DNA from: Eleginops maclovinus
Taxonomy: Eukaryota; Chordata; Actinopteri; Perciformes; Eleginopidae
DNA: 64,000 bases
Direction: 5' to 3'
Assembly: GCF_036324505.1 (NCBI RefSeq)
Contig: NC_086352.1
Span: 36,588,881-36,652,880, forward strand
Below, in pieces: positions 44,829 through 56,200 of the stretch. How positions within the stretch are numbered: the first letter of the stretch is position 1; every line of letters starts with the position of its first letter. The notes beneath the pieces were generated by a model. It did no database searches, was not told the DNA's origin, and saw only the letters and a list, made by a program, of their open reading frames with translations. The translations under genes were made by a program, and so were the position numbers.

Positions 44829-46010
44829 GGTGGCCTGTGGCTGCCGGCTGCCTTGAGCACGGACGGACTGGCCTGAGATGAGCAGTCTGCTGGGACTGAT
44901 CCACCTCTCCTCCTCCTCAACCTCTACCCCGTTGGACTCAACTTAAACCACCTTGCAGTTAAACTGATCCGGGGTACACTCATGATCTGCCTTCTGTCCT
45001 ACTCTTTAGTCTTACTTCTCATGCCTTAGCTTTAAATTCTAACCCTAATATCCCAGCCCTTGCATCACACTGCTCCTGTCTGAATGTTGTCCAGCACTGC
45101 TCGGCTGCCTTCAGTGCCGTGGAGCAGGAGGGAGCCACCCCATCTTTCACAGATAAGGATGTCCACTTGACATGAGTCACTTGGCACGCTCAGTTCCCTC
45201 TTGTCTTTAGGATCCATTTTAAAACTGTGAGACATGAGCCTTCCTGTGCTGGAGGACCTGCTGATAGTGCCAGCTGATAGAGCACTCTTCACAAGGCGGT
45301 CCTCTGAAAGCAAATGGGTTCTCCCTTTAATGGAGAGGCATGCTTTAAATGATGACTAGTACAGAAGAGCATGCTCTCTTCAAATACTGGATAACACAGA
45401 ACACTGTTAAAGACAGCATGATGTTGGTGTCAGGATACATGGCTGAGCAAATTCATTAAAGAATGATATCTGGAAACGGTTAAGACTTTGCAGACAGCCT
45501 GGTGAGGACTTCTGAACCAAGGCTTGTTTTGACTGCTCCTCTCCAGCCACTTGTCAATTTTCTTATCTGTGTTTTAAAAAAAGACCCTTGAAAGGTCTGT
45601 TAGCATCAAATCGTCCCCAGATAGAACACTGAGTGACCCCCCCCCCCCCTTACTTCAAACAGCCATCTGAGTCTCAGAGCTCTGCCCACCTTCTATTTAT
45701 GAGATGAACAGAATAATTTGGTGCAGCGTTAGCTTCAACAGCTAGACATCTAGAGACCAAGAGGACTAAACTGCTTGCCCTGGCCCCTCACTGCCTGCCA
45801 CTAGGAACCATGTTTTATGATATCTTGACCATGTGTTTTGGAGCTTTTTCTGCAAAGCGTTGTCTCCAATATCCCTTCTTCATTTTCAGTCACTAGTCTA
45901 TCTAGTCACAGACTAGTGACTGTTGGCTAGCTAACAGGGGCACAACATGTAAAGCTGTACTTGGTGAGTTGTCATGATTAGTGTTTTGGACTTGTGGGGG
46001 GGGGGGGGGA
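44829..46010. other. connexin upstream region and intergenic
   Basis: No gene is supported. A minus-strand open frame at 45065-45313 has no recognisable domain. Homopolymer runs (C at about 45639-45648, G at about 45996-46009) are present. The 5' UTR or promoter of the connexin should lie at the left side, but I see no clear TATA box. Confidence 0.4.
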
Positions 46011-46975
46011 ATATGTTAGGTAGCAAGTGAACACGTTGTCCTCAAAGTTGATGTGTTGGAAGCAGGAAAAATGGGCGAGCGTAAGGATGTGAGCAACTTG
46101 GACAAAATTGTGATGGACGACTGGGTCAGAGCATCTCCAAAACTGCAGCTCTTGAGTGGGGTTCCCGGTCTGCAGCAGTCAGTACCTACCAAACGTGGTC
46201 CAAGGAAGGAAAACCGGTGAACCGGCGACAGGGTCATGGGTCAAAGGCTCATTGATGGGAGAGCTGCTGTAGCTCAAACTGCTGAAACAATTAATGCTGG
46301 TTCTGTTAAAAAGGAGTTAGAACACACAGAGCATCACAGCTTGTTGTTTATGGGGCTGCGTGGCCGCAGAGGGAATACCGTCTCCATGAAGGGGTCAGGG
46401 TGCTCATGCTGACCCCTTCATGGAAACGGTGTTCTGTAATCGCAGCGGCCTCTTTCAGCAGGATAGTGCTGCCACACTGCAGAGATGCTTCAGATAAGAT
46501 AACACCTTTATTAATCCCTGTGGGGAAATTCAAGTGTTTATGCAGCAGCAGATAAGAGGAAAAACAGTACAGGTTCACGAAACACAACTTTAAATTAAAA
46601 ATTCTAAATAAAAAAAAAACAATATACATATATATATAAATATAGATCAGTAACGAAAGTATTGTTAAAAATATACACATGTATATGTATCTTCAGGACT
46701 GGTTTGAGGAACACAACTAGTTCAAGGTGTTGACTTGGCCTCCAAATTCTCCAGATCTCAATTCATCTGTGGGATGTGCTGGATAAACAAGTCTGATCCA
46801 TGGGGGCCTTACCTCGCAACTTACAGGACCTAAAGGATCTGCTGCCAAGTTCCTGGAGCCAGACCCCACAGCACACCTTCAGAGGTCTGGTGGAGTCCAT
46901 GCCTCGACGGGTCAAGGGGGGCCTACAGAATATTAGGCAGGTGATCATAATGTTATGGCTGATCTGTGTATACAA
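46011..46975 (+). mobile_element. Tc1-like transposon relic with nested insertion
   Basis: The left part carries the 5' region (TGTTGGAAGCAGGAAAAATG, then GGGCGAGCGTAAGGATGTGA). The right end TAATGTTATGGCTGATCTGT is a typical terminus of this fish Tc1 family. Much of the DDE core is deleted. A piece of retroposon tail (about 46490-46690, CCTTTATTAATCCCTGTGGG) is inserted inside. The same family lies in opposite orientation at 54225-54925. Inactive. Confidence 0.85.
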
Positions 46976-47830
46976 TTAAAAATCTACATTAGCTTTGTAA
47001 ATAATGGATGTTTTGTATTTATTGTTTGGCAGTCCCCCACAGTTGCAGCCCACTGGTTGTTACTGCCCTGCATTCTAGTTTATTTCGAAGGCATATGGTA
47101 AACGGAAATTATAATATTTAAAGTATTTGATAAATGTATCTAGAGGGACGGCAAGAAGTGAGTGTCTCAGAACAAGGGAAGCCTTAATAAAGCTTTTTGA
47201 ATACATTAAGACAAGTTCTCAAATAGCCTATAGTTCATGTTTACCTTGGTTTGTGTTTCTTGTCATCGATTGACAATGCTAGAGCACGTTAGCTTATAGC
47301 TGTTAGCACGTCTAACTTAATTGATGAAAATGCAGTCGTGTCATTCAACCACAGATGTGAACATGAACACTGTATACTGGTGATTCATGTATTGATTCAG
47401 ACGAAGCATGTTAATAAACATTATAGAAATATAAGATACTAACATGCCAGTTAGCAACATCTGTTATCTGTGTGGTCCTTAGTAGAACAAGTAGAAACTT
47501 TACATGTCCCTCAGATACATTTTATAACCTCAATAATAAATATATATGTTTATTAACCACATTTCGCCAATGTTTGGCATTCCCATTCTCCAAGCATTAT
47601 GTTAGTCTTGCGACTGGCTGGGGTTAGGGCGTCACACTGCTGATCAATGACATTGGGTGGAAGAAATCTCAGTGATACAGTGTGTCATCTACCCACTAGA
47701 AACAAATTCTATAGAAAAAAATTCCATCACTGAATTTGGATTTGATTTTCAATAAGCCACATTGTTTTGCCAAAACAGAAGCCTTGAATGTTTTTGAAAG
47801 GAAGACATAAAATATATACAAATCAATATT
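46976..47830. other. intergenic, nothing recognised
   Basis: AT-rich sequence between the Tc1 relic and the probable 3' end of tssc4. No coding or RNA feature is seen. Confidence 0.5.
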
Positions 47831-47836
47831 TTTATT
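47831..47836 (-). terminator. candidate poly(A) signal, tssc4
   Basis: AATAAA on the minus strand, about 515 nt after the tssc4 stop codon. This gives a plausible short 3' UTR. Confidence 0.5.
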
Positions 47837-48348
47837 TAAGACTATTCCAAAATACAGATCATGCAACAAGAAATGTAAATCAAATAAGAATAAAGACCAA
47901 CACTGATTCTAATTCCCTCCCCAGTTCAGCCCTCAAGTTTAAACCCACCCCTCTCATTATGTTTTAAAAAGACTTCTTGTCGTTGCCCCTACTTACTGTT
48001 GCTAACCTGTTCGTCTTTAATTTTCAGCACATACAACAGTTAATATGATACAGTCACGATGATTCCTGGACGTCAGAGACAGCGCCTCACCGTTAGCGCT
48101 AGCGTCGCTGAGGCTAACGAGTGGATGCTAACAACTCCATCTGACTCTTTAACAGACAACACTTTACATTGGAACACAACATGGAACAACATGAAGCCAG
48201 GAAATGAAATAAACTCTCCTCAGCCTTGGGTGTAAAAGTAGCCCTTTACTGAGTGGTAAGCTAGGCCTGATGTCATGTCAACAGATGGTCAGTGTGGGCT
48301 GAGCTGGTCTGAGGGATGTCAGCACATTTAAATGAACGATGAACGGAG

Positions 48349-49335
48349 TCAGTTGTCCTCCTGTCCTGAGCTCTTCCTGTAGTTCTTACGCTTGGTCTTC
48401 TTGAAGGAGGGGACGGCCTCCCCTTCCTGCACACCTTTCTGCACCTTCTTCTTCTCCTCTGCCCCCCCCATAGCTGCCCTTGTGTCTTTTTCCTCAGATT
48501 TTCCTCCTCTCTGCTCTGTTCTCCTTGCTTCAGCAATTTCTTTCTCTTCCACGTTGTCCTCCTCTTCCTCTTCCTCCTCATCCTCCTCCTCTTCCAAATG
48601 ACTGAGGCGTGTGTCCTTCTTCCGGCTCTCCTCCTCCTCCTCCTCCTCCTCCTCCAGGAGCCTGAGGCGTGCCTCCTTGTCTCTGCCTGTAGCAGCTGAT
48701 GGTGGATCTTCAGGTTGTTCCTTCAGCCCGCTGGGTCTGGAGAAGATCATCTTGTGCTGGAGGTTTGTGGCGGAGTCCCCAGCGCTCTCCTGCTGCTCCT
48801 TCCTCGGCTGCAGGCTGGACAGGAAGTTGTGAGCGGCCCGGGTGTTGCCCTGCTCGCTGGTCTCCGTCACATCCTCCAGGTTGTAGCGGGTCCAACGCTC
48901 GGGGTGCACCAGGTAGTCGGGGACTCCTCTCTTCTTCGCTGGTGTGGGGGAGCTGGGCGCAGGCTGGCTTGTCTTCCTGCTGGGAGGTGGAGGCAGAGGG
49001 CGGGCGAACACTCCATCTGAAACGGGGCGGTGGTTCTGAGAGGAGGAGGAGGAGGAAGAGGATGCAAGGCGGGCCACACTGTCCAGACATTCAAAGATGC
49101 TGTGGCTGCGGTTGGAGAACGCAGAGCCCCCTCCTCTCAGACTGAATGGACTCTGAGCGAGGCGTCCAGCAGGGGGAGCACAGAGCGCAACCTCCCCGCC
49201 ATCATCATCACTATCATCGTCCAGCTCGGGGTCAAACGGAGCACTGCTGAGTCCTCCTTCAGGCTCAGATTCATCACTGGCAGACAGCTCGTCTAAGTCG
49301 TCCTCGTGGTCACCGCCATTTTTCTGATCACTCAT
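48349..49335 (-). CDS. tssc4: TSSC4, U5 snRNP assembly factor, 328 aa
   Basis: TSSC4 is a largely disordered nuclear protein that in human cells binds PRPF8 and helps U5 snRNP assembly and tri-snRNP recycling. The conserved block VPDYLVHPERWTRYNLEDV (residues 138-156) is the family signature. A second block is SPFSLRGGGSAFSNRSHSIF followed by ECLDSVAR (about 62-88). The length is about that of the human protein. The start MSDQKNGGDHEDDLDELSAS is followed by an acidic region. Two Glu runs (about 227-236 and 248-259) lie over CTC/TCC repeats (48560-48655). The C-terminus is Lys-rich (FKKTKRKNYRK), likely a nuclear localisation signal. One coding exon; a CCGCAG acceptor complement just upstream at about 49365-49370 implies a separate 5' UTR exon. 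Confidence 0.93.
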   Translation of the reverse strand: MSDQKNGGDHEDDLDELSASDESEPEGGLSSAPFDPELDDDSDDDGGEVALCAPPAGRLAQSPFSLRGGGSAFSNRSHSIFECLDSVARLASSSSSSSSQNHRPVSDGVFARPLPPPPSRKTSQPAPSSPTPAKKRGVPDYLVHPERWTRYNLEDVTETSEQGNTRAAHNFLSSLQPRKEQQESAGDSATNLQHKMIFSRPSGLKEQPEDPPSAATGRDKEARLRLLEEEEEEEEESRKKDTRLSHLEEEEDEEEEEEEDNVEEKEIAEARRTEQRGGKSEEKDTRAAMGGAEEKKKVQKGVQEGEAVPSFKKTKRKNYRKSSGQEDN

Positions 49336-52300
49336 CTCAACTGCAAGGCTCGACTACATCAATGACCTGCGGAGAGAGGAAGAGGTCAGACTCCAGCAGC
49401 AACCATGTGGGGAGGACTGGTGAGGTCACAGATCTACCACCTCTCTGCACCAGCGTACAGAGGATACTAGACATGACCGAAGTGAAGGGCACATGACTTC
49501 AAAAAGCTCCATGTTTTATTCTATCATACAGCCTGTCTGCTTCATGTAGGGTTCTGAACACGTGTGGCCTCTTTCCAGGTGATAAACATGTGACAGGGAA
49601 ATGTCAAACTGCAAGGCAGCAGTCAGTCAGAGTGACTAAAATCGTTTGGCTCTTTTTAGTTTAAAACACTTCCAGTTACCCAGGTTTCCTGGCCCCCACA
49701 CATGAAGCTAGGTTGACCTCATTTTATTCTCAATGATAACGTATTTCTTAGTCCGACCCGGAACAAATTGCAAGGGCTCCCTCGACAAAAACCAATGGGA
49801 TTTTACCATTGTATTTTCAATATTACATAAAATAAGATCTTTGGCAAACACACATTTATGATACTTGCACCTTTTTTCTGCAATGGCCAGAAGTAAAAAA
49901 GCTAACTCTAGGCTAATAAATGAAAATACAGCATGGTCACATGGCTGCGCATAATTACTGCTAAGTTAAAGGCAGCTAATGTTCAGCGTGATGACATTAG
50001 GTCTCACTTGTTAGGCCACCGTTATTTAAATGACACACAGAAGCTTCAGACATTCACCAGTGGGGTATTTACTGACACATGTTATGTTGTAGAACAAAAC
50101 ATGAACATTTCTTAACCTTGTTTTAACCACACATCATATTTCAGGAATCTTACCAAAAATACTTTTGCTCTTCAAGAGGAGTGAACCAAAGCTGTTGAAA
50201 TGTGAGACCCTTTTCAGCTTTTATTGCTCAGTCTTGCACCATTATAAAGCAGGACTCATCAAAAGTCGTATCTGCAAGGTTCATTGGGGCACAGTAGAAA
50301 GTTGTCTTGGTGGTTTAAAACAGAGTTTCTAACAAATAGAGCTTTGGACTATAAATACATAATGAATATAGCTGTTTAAATAAAGTTTATTTGAATCACT
50401 GACAGTGTTGATGCTCTTACTGCAGCTCATCAAAACATGGAGACCCTGTGATGACAATTGGAAATAGTGTATGTTGTCTGTTTGATAAAAATAATCCACA
50501 CGCTTCCAATTAAGAAGTTGCCAAAACAAGATCAGCAGTTGGGGGGGGGACACTTTACTTTAAGGGGAAAATAGATCCAAACAGTCCTCCTTTGCTGTAA
50601 CCCTGTGTATAACTGAATTCTCTTACTGCATGTTATCAGTAACAGTGACATGCCCACTTACATCTAGTTTTGGCCGTCAGAATAAGTGATATTTAAAGAG
50701 GGGCCTGGCATACTGTGAAGAGTGAGTGTGCATCATACCATGCTGCTGCTGTAGTTTCCATGTTGTCTCTGGTGTGCAGAATCACTGGCTCTTTATGAAA
50801 CACACTGCAACTCTGTTGATCAATCTGAGATTCAAAGCAAGGACAGGAAAGTCTTTCAATAAACAATCACACACTGAGGCCTCTTGAACACACATCCCAG
50901 CTCAAATACATGATATCCCCCTTCCCACTGCGTTACAGACAGGATAACACATCTTAAATGTGCCAAGCCAGTAGTGATCCACCCACCGCCCCATAACTGT
51001 TTTAGCTGATTTGAAATTACATGTTGGGAAGTTGTCACATTTATATACAAAATTGAAATATTGTTATTGATATATCAACAACAACTACAGTGTAACTATG
51101 GCAATGAAAATCTTAAATCCCAGGCTATTTTTAAATACATCAATCAATGCCGTTGATCCTTCATTTACAAACTGCCTTTTGCTTTTGTGCGGGAGCCTCC
51201 CTGCAATTGTGTGGGTTTCTGTTTCCTTCTGTGGGCATTTATTAAGAGACGGATCTGCCGTCATAGTTAATAGGCGTCCCTGCTTCTGATAACCCTACAT
51301 GGCTTATGGTAACCAGGAATGATCGTTCCTTTAGAACACTGAAGGATGGAGACTGAGCGCCTGCAGCCGCGTGTGATCCATCCGGAGATACACTGGCCGG
51401 GGGCTAATGATTAGCTTCAACATGTACACACACGATTTGAGTGAAACCATTAATTAAATGATAAACTATTGAAATTGTGGATGCAATATTCAAGAACACA
51501 AAGTGCAAGAAGTGAAACTGGGAAACGGATATGGCTTCTTTGAGGCGGCGTGTGTCATTAACGATGGCTGAACGAACAACGACTCGTTAGCATGCTAATG
51601 CTAACTGATGTGGTAGGTTCCCTTTAAGCACGTGGCTGGGAAGCAACGCCACATTTTGTGTTCACAGACTTTTCCTTTAGACCAACATACATCTGGGTTA
51701 ATTTGTAGATTTACCTCACTGCTGTTGCCACGAAAAACCGGTAGTGTTTCGTGTTTCTTATTTTTCTTCCTTTCTTCTTCTTCTTCGTTGGTGTTTAACG
51801 GCAGCCGGTATCCGGTATGTCGCACTGCTGCCACCTTCTGGGTACAACTTATTACTGCGTTTGCGTCTACATCCTTTCCTCTTCAGCAGAGATGCTGTTG
51901 AGAGTGTTTTACAATGTGCTTGACAACTTTAAAATATGACTTGCAAACAGGCATTATGTAACAAACATGTACTGCTGTGGTCAAAATGCAAAGTTTGAAC
52001 CCCAGTCAACAGATGTGCTATGTTATGGCAAATCTCACTGCTTTACCGACATCAATATAAATACATAGAAATGTAGTCACAAACCCATCTAGTAAAAGGA
52101 TACTGGCATGCTCATGACTGCCAAATAGTTTATACACATGCTTAGTTTGATATAGTGATAAGAGTGATCCCTGCTTCAGTGAGCTAATTAGTCAGTTTGT
52201 ATGATTATCTGAATGTGAAAAGTAATCCCTTGAAAAATAGATGTGCCCAGATACAATTTCATCATACAACTACAGAGTCAGACATTAAGGGAGGGAGAAA

Positions 52301-52920
52301 AATGTATCCTGTAAGCCCCAAGAGAAAAAACGACTTAAAAATGCTGGATAATATTTTTTCCTGCAGAGACAGTAATGTTGATCACAATAACAGAAACATT
52401 TGTCAGATGGAAACTTCTTATACTTTTTTTGGCAAGTAGAAATTCTAAGGTGTTCTGGATTGTCAACCAACATTGAAATGCCTGGTCTTTTCACAAAGAT
52501 TTGTGTTTGGTTTTAAAGAAGCGCATTAGGATTGACTAAATATTGAACAATCTGATGTAATGGTTACATTTTTTTTTTAACATAAAACCCCTTTTCCTGT
52601 TCTTTATAGAGACAATGTGGACAATGAACAGAATAAATACATAATCTCTTCTTGGAGCTTGTGAAAGAACCACGACATATTATGATTATCCCGAAAGCTA
52701 TTGAACAGTGTTATTCATGTTTAATATTATTTTCTCTTTAAATATTTATCTAATACTCTTTGTATTTATGGTAACTATTTTATTATTTTATAACATGAAA
52801 GTTATTTTCCTATCCAATGTGTTTAAAAGTGTATTGTTGGCAAGTACTTGTTTGTTTGTAAAAGAATCAAGGAAAACCAAAAAATCCATAAAATGGCCAA
52901 GGCATGATGACCCGCCTCAC
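49336..52920. other. tssc4 upstream region and intergenic
   Basis: A minus-strand splice acceptor at about 49367 (CTCTCCGCAG then GTCATTGATG) suggests a 5' non-coding tssc4 exon further right. I could not place it; the 51.5-51.9 kb area is possible. No other gene, RNA or clear mobile element is seen. Confidence 0.4.
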
Positions 52921-52930
52921 TCTCACTCTC

Positions 52931-53060
52931 ATTGGCCAGTAGTCGGTGCCTTGATTTAATGGATTGGTTAGGTGGGTCATACCAAATACGCCCCTGTCAG
53001 GCCTTTGACCTCAAATTCGCTTAGGGGTGGGACATCCTGCAGTAGTACGCTCTCGATTGG
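52931..53060. promoter_or_regulatory. three inverted CCAAT boxes upstream of shcbp1
   Basis: ATTGG occurs at 52931-52935, 52963-52967 and 53056-53060, 180-305 bp before the shcbp1 start codon. The spacings are 32 and 93 bp. Multiple CCAAT boxes bound by NF-Y are typical of G2/M genes, which fits the cell-cycle expression of SHCBP1 in mammals. No clear TATA box is seen. Function is inferred. Confidence 0.5.
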
Positions 53061-53235
53061 CTGATGTTCTTCAGACCGGGAACATTTTAAAAAGTAACTG
53101 GGTGTGTGCTGCGTTTATGGATGTGTCAAGAGAACGGTGCGGTAACGTTTGTCAAACTGATATAGTCTCGAGTCTCGCCCATTGAAACTGACTTATTTAC
53201 CTGGCAAAGTATCAAGTAGTTATTTTTAATTCTGA

Positions 53236-56200
53236 ATGGAGCAAGAAGCACTGGAAACTCCGTCAGCTGGAACAAGCAACCTTGGGACCGAGATGACGGA
53301 CATCATGGTTGTGGATTTGGAGTCATTCGTACATGTTGAAATCGACATGGAAAACAACAACGGGATTTCTGAAGTGGGAAATAATTTGAACCGAGGTCAG
53401 TATCATGGTTTGTTCCAATCTTCGTTCAACACACATCAGTGGTGGCTAATGTCCGTGTGTTAGGTAACTGGTTGGCCTCGGTAGTGATACTCTGCTGTTC
53501 CGAAACCTTCAGGTTGACGGTTGCTTCAGTTCAGCAGGTATTTCCTGAAGAAGAAGGTTACTTAGCAGGTCGATGAGCATTAAAAGCAACCGCTGATCCG
53601 TCTGGTGTTTTTGTTAAGCTTTGGCATAGTTAACAACATGCCACGAGACACGACGTATGTTCCCCAATTATAATGCATCCCACAACATCAAAACACCAAC
53701 GTGAAAACAGCTGGTGCATCCTGGGAAAGTGAAGCTCATGAAACAGCCATTAGCATTTCCCGCCCCTACTTTAATGAGGTTTCGGTGAGGGCTGCAACTA
53801 TCATTTAATTATACACTAATAATCTACCTACTTTTATTTCGATTAACCAGTGGGAGGTTTTGCTTTATATTATGTACAGCATTAACTCAGAGTCTAGGGT
53901 AATGTTCTTAATGTGTTTTTGTATGATTGATATTCCAAAACCCATATATAACGGGGGAAGCAATAAAAAGCACATTTTGGCACATGGTGCTGGAAAAACG
54001 ACCCACATGATAAATCACTCTTCAAAAGAGTTTCTCATTCAGCTTTTGTGGATCCACTGATCCATGGCTTCAGCTCTAGATTCTGCTCACAGGATACTGT
54101 GCAGCCAGTCCAGTTTACTTTGGAGTAAATAACCCACAACATGTTTTTCCTTCAAGCAGCTGTCAAATATATTTTGGTTTAAAAAAAAAATTCCAACAAA
54201 AAAAAATCAATCAAACCAATTATGATAATAATGCCCACCTGCCTTTTGTGGCCAAAACAGCCCTGCCCCGTTGAGGCATGGACTCCGCTATACCTCTGAA
54301 AGTGTGCTGTGAGGTCTGGCTCCAGGACCTTAGCAGCAGATCCTTTAGTTCCTGTAAGTTGGGAGGTGTGGCCCCCATGAATCAGAGTTGTTTATCCAGC
54401 ACATCCCACAGTTGCTCGATGGGTTGTGATCTGGGGAATTTGCAGGTCAAGTCAACACCTTGAGCTTGTTGTCGTGTTCATCAAACCATTCCTGAAGCAT
54501 TTCTGCACTGTGGCAGGGTGCATTATCCTGCTGAAGGAGGCCACCACCATTAGGGAACACCGTCTCCATGAAGGGTGTACTTGGTCTGCAACAAGTTTAG
54601 GTGATGTTACGTGTCGAAGTAACATCCACATGAATGGCAGGACCCGAGGTTTCCCTAGCAGAATATTTCCCAGAGCATCACACTGCCTACGCCAGCTTGC
54701 CCTTTTCCCGTAGTGCATCCTGGTGCCATGTCAACGCACACGCACCGGCCGTCCACACAAAGGGATCCGTCAGACCAGGCCACCTTCTTCCATTGCTCCG
54801 TGGTCCAGTTCTGATGCTCACCTGCCCATTGTAGGTGGACACGGGTCAGCATGGGCACCCTGACCGGTCTGTGGCAACGCAGCCCTATACGCAACAAGCT
54901 GTGATCTCTTCTGTTGGATTGGACCACAACGGTGCAAAGAATATTTTAGTTATTTGGAAAAAAATAAAGATGAACACTGTAGTGTAGTTTGCAGATTTAT
55001 TGTTGTCACAGAAAGGGTATTATTTTCCCCTCTTTTTTTTCTGTAAATACTTTGAGTGCTACACTTTTTTTTAAGTTGTGCAAATTTCTTGACTAGCATG
55101 CCATTGATAACATTAAATGGTTTATTCGGGGGGTGTACTATTTAGAACTGAGATATCTCCCAACAGCTTTGTTTTTTAATGAAGAGGAAGATGAAGAGGA
55201 GAGTGATGACGACAGCGGCACTGACCATTTTAACTCTGAGAAGTCGGGCACTCAGCTGCAGAGGAGTGAGCGTCCTGCAGGAGGGAACTCCAATCTGCCT
55301 GACACCTTCCAAACCAGCCACCTGCTGTTCTACGAGAGGTTCAAGGCCTACCAGGACTACATGCTGGGTAACCCCCCCTCTTTCACATCTCACTCAAATA
55401 CAATACAAGAATAACCATTCCTGATCTCAGTGCTGATTGGTTTATGTCTGCGTGTAGGAGACTGTAAGCCATCTGAAGTGAAGGCGTTCACAGCAGACTA
55501 TCTGGAGAAAGTGGTGGAGCCGTGTGATTGGTTGGCTCTGTGGTGTACTGATGTCTTTGACGTCCTGGTGGAGGTGAGCGCCACTTTCAGACATGTTTCT
55601 GTTAATATCCTGAAATAATTAACTCTTATTTTTCACCCTATGTAACAGTACATTGTGCAGTAAAGGTTATTAAGCGTTTCATCTCGTATGTTGTTAGTAT
55701 GGAGATCTGTTTCCTATGTGAAGTGAACCAGCCTCCCTGTGTGTGTCCCTGCGGCGCAGTACTCCCATCCCAAGACAGTGGGACGGACTCTGGCAGAGAG
55801 AGGGCACTTTGTCGCTCGTGAAGCATAGTCTAGAAAGTTATTTTTGAAATGATATTATGATTTCTTTACTTTTGCAAACATTGAAGCAGTCAGGGTATGC
55901 TGGTACTCACTCACACTGCAGTCCTAAAGCCACAGTAGAGTAGAGGAGAGCAGAGGAATTGACAATACTCAAACCGCACCACTTAAGCCTAACCTGTGAA
56001 TGCAAAAACGATGCAGAGTGTTGAGGTGGTTATAAATCATTTACAGTACCTCATAGATTTGACACACAGTTGAGCAGCTTCCTGTAACCACAGAGAGTGG
56101 ATCCGAACGTGTTGACAGAGAATGGCTGTTCGGGGTTTCAGGTGTGTGATGTGGACTTCAAGGATCTGAAGGCGTGTGTGCGGCTGGTGCTGCCTCTGCA

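Noticed and set aside
45065..45313. Minus-strand 82-codon frame upstream of the connexin
   Set aside because: No recognisable domain, no splice context and no promoter evidence.
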